A DNA stretch of 8,439 nt. Origin: JBFWIL01 sp050256015. Its GTDB lineage: Bacteria > Bacteroidota > Bacteroidia > Bacteroidales > Prolixibacteraceae. The stretch spans positions 1-8,439 of the forward strand of contig JBFWIL010000107.1 of NCBI GenBank assembly GCA_050256015.1, in the 5' to 3' direction. Positions 5,969 through 8,439 of the stretch are shown here, one piece after another (within the stretch, counting starts at the first letter, position 1; each line of letters opens with the position of its first letter). Made by a program: the position numbers and the translations under genes. Below the pieces are notes generated by a model. The model was not told the origin of the DNA and made no database searches. It was given only the letters and a program-made list of their open reading frames with translations.

Positions 5969-7528
5969 TTGAACTTGAAGAAAGAACTGAATTTATCCCT
6001 GACTCCCGAACAGGCTTCAGAAGAAGTCTTTTTCCGACCTGTCGTTGCCCGTCTTATTGGAATCAGTCCCGAAGACATCACAGCGATTGTGGTCCGTCGC
6101 AAGTCGATCGATGCCCGGCAGAAACAAATTAAGGTCAACATGGCAGTTACGGCTTATCTGGACGAACAGCCTGTTATGCAGAGCAGGGAATATGCCTACG
6201 GGCAGGTAAGCGGAAAGCCTGCGGTGGGCATTATCGGTGCAGGGCCCGCAGGTCTGTTCGCGGCCCTGCGCCTGATCGAGCTGGGCTGCCGGCCGGTAAT
6301 CTTTGAACGGGGAAGAAACGTGCACGACCGGAAGCGCGACATTGCCCGGATCTACCGGGAGCATACGGTAAATCCCGATTCGAATTACGGCTTTGGGGAG
6401 GGGGGGGCCGGAGCTTTTTCCGACGGAAAATTGTACACCCGTTCCAGAAAAAGGGGAAATATCCGGAAAATTCTGGAAGTGTTTGTGCAGTTTGGTGCCA
6501 ATCCGCAGATTCTGATCGATGCCCATCCGCATATCGGTTCGGACAAGTTGCCGGGAATCATTACGCGCATGCGGGAACAGATACTGTCCTGCGGAGGAGA
6601 GATTTACTTTAACAGCCGGGTAACGGAGCTGGTGCTGAAAGGTGACCGCTGCAGGGGACTGGTTCTGAAAGAAGGCAGCCGTTTTGACTGTGAGGCGCTC
6701 ATCCTGGCTACCGGACATTCCGCCCGGGACATCTATCAAATGCTTTTTCGGAGCGGCGTACCCCTGGAAATCAAGACTTTTGCCCTGGGAGTGCGGGTGG
6801 AACATCCCCAGCAACTGATCGACAGCATCCGGTATCACCGGCCTGAACGAGGACCTTACCTGCCTGCGGCATCATATACCTTTGCCGAACAGGTGGATGG
6901 CCGGGGAGTCTTTTCTTTCTGCATGTGTCCGGGCGGATTTATTGTGCCGGCGGCAACAGCTCCCGGGGAACTCGTGGTCAACGGCATGTCGTCCTCCCGA
7001 CGCAGTTCGCCTTTTGCCAACGCCGGACTGGTGGTGGAGGTCAGGCCAGAAGATCTACGGGAATACCGTTATGCCGGGGTTTTTGCCGGACTGGAATTTC
7101 AGCGGCAGATCGAAAAACTTTGCTTTGAAATGAACGGGAATACCCAATTTGCCCCGGCCCAGCGGCTGAGCGATTTTGTGGATGGCAACCCCTCGACAGA
7201 CCTGCCTGCCTCTTCCTGCCTGCCGGGTCTGGTTCCGGGCCTGCTTCACGAGAGACTGCCCGGTTGGCTTACTGCCCGGCTTCGTCATGGAATAAGACAG
7301 ATTGATCAAAAAGCCAGGGGATTTCTGACCCGTGAGGCTATTGTGGCGGGCGTTGAATCGCGTACCTCGTCTCCTATCCGGATTCCAAGGGATGAACACA
7401 GCCTGCAGCACATCCTGATCGGTGCCCTTTATCCCTGCGGGGAAGGAGCCGGCTATGCTGGGGGCATCGTTTCCTCGGCTACGGACGGAGAGCGTTGTGC
7501 CGAAGCGGTGGCGGGATCCTTGCGATAA
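5969..7528 (+). CDS. FAD-dependent dehydrogenase, COG2509-type (uncharacterised)
   Basis: A 519-residue cytosolic flavoprotein of the uncharacterised COG2509 'FAD-dependent dehydrogenase' family. Residues 1-75 form the small N-terminal domain of this family, with RRKSIDARQKQIKVNM at 43-58. The dinucleotide-binding motif GIIGAGPAG is at 87-95 and the ribose-binding Glu (FERG) at 113. The family hallmark SNYGFGEGGAGAFSDGKLYT spans 138-157, ILATGHSARD is at 245-254, and the C-terminal FAD contact GEGAGYAGGIVSSATDG is at 491-507. Substrate and electron partner are unknown for the family. The frame opens with TTG (5969-5971) directly after an in-frame TAG, and the next ATG is 57 codons on, inside conserved sequence. 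A TTG start (5969 or 5975) is therefore inferred, with no Shine-Dalgarno and an A-rich upstream stretch. A run of eight G (6400-6407) encodes the conserved Gly-Gly of the hallmark motif. Confidence 0.88.
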   Translation: MNLKKELNLSLTPEQASEEVFFRPVVARLIGISPEDITAIVVRRKSIDARQKQIKVNMAVTAYLDEQPVMQSREYAYGQVSGKPAVGIIGAGPAGLFAALRLIELGCRPVIFERGRNVHDRKRDIARIYREHTVNPDSNYGFGEGGAGAFSDGKLYTRSRKRGNIRKILEVFVQFGANPQILIDAHPHIGSDKLPGIITRMREQILSCGGEIYFNSRVTELVLKGDRCRGLVLKEGSRFDCEALILATGHSARDIYQMLFRSGVPLEIKTFALGVRVEHPQQLIDSIRYHRPERGPYLPAASYTFAEQVDGRGVFSFCMCPGGFIVPAATAPGELVVNGMSSSRRSSPFANAGLVVEVRPEDLREYRYAGVFAGLEFQRQIEKLCFEMNGNTQFAPAQRLSDFVDGNPSTDLPASSCLPGLVPGLLHERLPGWLTARLRHGIRQIDQKARGFLTREAIVAGVESRTSSPIRIPRDEHSLQHILIGALYPCGEGAGYAGGIVSSATDGERCAEAVAGSLR

Positions 7529-7541
7529 ATGAAGAGAACGA
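7527..7541 (+). repeat. 15-nt direct repeat, copy 2
   Basis: AAATGAAGAGAACGA begins within the TAA stop of the FAD-dependent dehydrogenase and is identical to 4488-4502 at the end of menG. An ATG inside it opens a 37-codon frame that ends near 7642, but nothing supports that frame as a gene. Confidence 0.4.
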
Positions 7542-7557
7542 AAAAACATGCTGACTG

Positions 7558-7587
7558 TATGGAAATTTGGGTCAGTTTCCGTATTTT
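7558..7587 (+). terminator. Possible intrinsic terminator after the FAD-dependent dehydrogenase
   Basis: TATGGAAA (7558-7565) can pair with TTTCCGTA (7576-7583) over a 10-nt loop, with one G-U, and is followed at once by TTTT (7584-7587). The stem is AT-rich and the U tract short, so it would be weak. Its position, 30 nt after the stop and just upstream of the hisS promoter, fits. Confidence 0.35.
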
Positions 7588-7591
7588 CCCC

Positions 7592-7621
7592 TTGAAGGCC
7601 TGCCTATTTTGCTTATTTTTG
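7592..7621 (+). promoter_or_regulatory. Putative Bacteroidota promoter of hisS
   Basis: TTG (7592-7594) and TATTTTTG (7614-7621) are separated by 19 nt, which fits the TTG-N(17-23)-TAnnTTTG promoter of Bacteroidota. Transcription would start near 7626, about 25 nt before the hisS ATG. This is the best-spaced promoter in the window. Confidence 0.6.
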
Positions 7622-7626
7622 CAGGC
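7598..7626. repeat. Short inverted repeat flanking the hisS -7 element
   Basis: GCCTGC (7598-7603) and GCAGGC (7621-7626) form a perfect 6-bp inverted repeat with 17 nt between the arms. The -7 element lies between the arms, and the right arm reaches the predicted transcription start, so it could be an operator. It is short enough to be chance. Confidence 0.35.
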
Positions 7627-7651
7627 TCAACCTCTAGTATGAATATGCATT

Positions 7652-8439
7652 ATGGCTCAAAAACCTTCGCTGCCCAAGGGAATGCGCGATTTCTCCCCGT
7701 TGGAGATGGTGCGCAGAAATTATATTTTCGATACGGTTAAGGCTGTTTTTCAGCTATACGGATTTCAGCCCATAGAAACCCCGGCGATGGAAAACCTGTC
7801 CGCCCTGATGGGAAAATACGGGGAAGAAGGCGACAAACTGCTGTTTAAAGTGCTTAACTCAGGCGATTTTATCGGAAATGTTCCGGAAGAGCTTTTACAT
7901 GAGCGGAACAGCATCCGGCTGACCAACCTGATCTCGGAAAAAGGACTGCGCTATGACCTCACTGTCCCTTTTGCCCGTTATGTGGTTCAGCACCGCAATG
8001 AAATTTCTTTTCCTTTCCGGCGCTACCAAATACAGCCGGTATGGCGGGCCGACCGTCCCCAGAAAGGCCGTTACCGGGAATTTTACCAGTGTGATGCGGA
8101 TATCGTGGGAAGCGATTCCCTGCTGAACGAATTTGAACTGGTGCAGATCATTGACGAGGTTTTTTCCCGGCTGAATATTCCGGTACTGATCAAGCTGAAT
8201 AACAGGAAGATCCTGTCGGGCGTTGCGGAAACCATTGGAGAAGCCGGACGTATTACCGACATTACGGTGGCCATAGATAAACTCGATAAAATCGGATCGC
8301 AGGCTGTGAACCGGGAATTGCTGGATAAGGGCATATCGCCGGCTGCGGTGGAAAAACTGCAACCCATTCTCCGGCTGAGCGGGACCAATACCGACAAGCT
8401 CAGCCAGCTGGAAGCAGTTATCGGAAATTCAGATTCCGG
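7652..8439 (+). CDS. hisS: Histidyl-tRNA synthetase, 5' part (runs off the window)
   Basis: The frame encodes the first 262 residues of histidyl-tRNA synthetase, the cytosolic class II enzyme that charges tRNA-His using ATP. KGMRDFSP (9-16) is the usual N-terminal motif. YGFQPIETP (36-44) belongs to class II motif 1, and LRYDLTVPFARYV (99-111) is the ATP/histidine-site segment. FRRYQIQPVWRADRPQKGR (122-140) with YREFYQCD (141-148) forms motif 2 and its loop, including the catalytic-loop Arg. The LRYDLTVPFAR form and REFYQCD resemble the eukaryote-like type also found in Bacteroidota rather than the E. coli type (LRPEGT). The second histidine motif, motif 3 and the anticodon-binding domain lie beyond the window. 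Start chosen at the ATG at 7652; nearby ATGs at 7639 and 7645 are out of frame. Its own promoter is predicted upstream. Confidence 0.95.
   Translation, partial: MAQKPSLPKGMRDFSPLEMVRRNYIFDTVKAVFQLYGFQPIETPAMENLSALMGKYGEEGDKLLFKVLNSGDFIGNVPEELLHERNSIRLTNLISEKGLRYDLTVPFARYVVQHRNEISFPFRRYQIQPVWRADRPQKGRYREFYQCDADIVGSDSLLNEFELVQIIDEVFSRLNIPVLIKLNNRKILSGVAETIGEAGRITDITVAIDKLDKIGSQAVNRELLDKGISPAAVEKLQPILRLSGTNTDKLSQLEAVIGNSDS

Noticed and set aside
6017..6838. A 273-codon minus-strand frame inside the FAD-dehydrogenase
   Set aside because: It is antisense to a strongly supported gene, its product shows no family motif, and it has no promoter or ribosome-binding site.
7201..7224. CCTGCCTGCC repeated twice, 4 nt apart, in the FAD-dehydrogenase
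   Set aside because: It is explained by Leu-Pro and Cys-Leu-Pro codons in a gene rich in CTG/CCT/GCC; there are too few units for a repeat array.
7895..8362. A 155-codon minus-strand frame inside hisS
   Set aside because: It is antisense to clear histidyl-tRNA synthetase coding sequence, with no recognisable motif.
1..8439. CRISPR arrays, tRNA or rRNA genes, insertion sequences, attachment sites
   Set aside because: Nothing was seen by reading both strands: no spaced direct repeats, no tRNA-like cloverleaf next to a gene end, and no transposase or integrase motif.

Overview
The window looks like chromosomal DNA from a member of the Bacteroidota, most likely a Bacteroidales relative. Three things point there. 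Putative promoters match the TTG / TAnnTTTG pattern of this phylum. There is a lipoprotein serpin whose post-cysteine sequence resembles the phylum's surface-export signal. The histidyl-tRNA synthetase is of the 'LRYDLTVPFARY' type. Gene content is mostly housekeeping and metabolic. I see no tRNA, rRNA, CRISPR array, insertion sequence or phage gene.

Left block (1-2547, minus strand): a tight three-gene run transcribed right to left. It holds a YdfG-like short-chain dehydrogenase, then (3-nt gap) a malate/lactate dehydrogenase-family oxidoreductase, then (8-nt overlap ATGCCTGA) a family-2-type glycosyltransferase. The glycosyltransferase frame is cut by a TAA, but convincing coding sequence continues in the same frame to the window edge, so the gene appears to carry a nonsense mutation or a base error.

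Middle block (2548-4493, plus strand): diverging from the dehydrogenase is a stand-alone AIR-synthase/PurL-superfamily protein of unknown role. It is followed 94 nt later by ubiE/menG, the C-methyltransferase that finishes menaquinone. Converging on menG with only 17 nt between stop codons is a serpin lipoprotein (4511-5770, minus strand). It has an intact inhibitory hinge and a predicted Thr-Ser scissile bond, so it is probably a surface-exposed protease inhibitor.

Right block (5771-8439, plus strand): a 198-nt divergent intergenic region carries a long imperfect inverted repeat and a promoter. It leads into a COG2509-type FAD-dependent dehydrogenase that appears to start at TTG with almost no leader. 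A further 123-nt gap holds a possible terminator and a well-spaced promoter, followed by the 5' part of hisS, which runs off the right edge.

The genes do not form one pathway. The most interesting items are the interrupted glycosyltransferase, the surface serpin, and the divergent AIR-synthase paralogue next to menG. I found no clear evidence of a wholly new multi-gene system.
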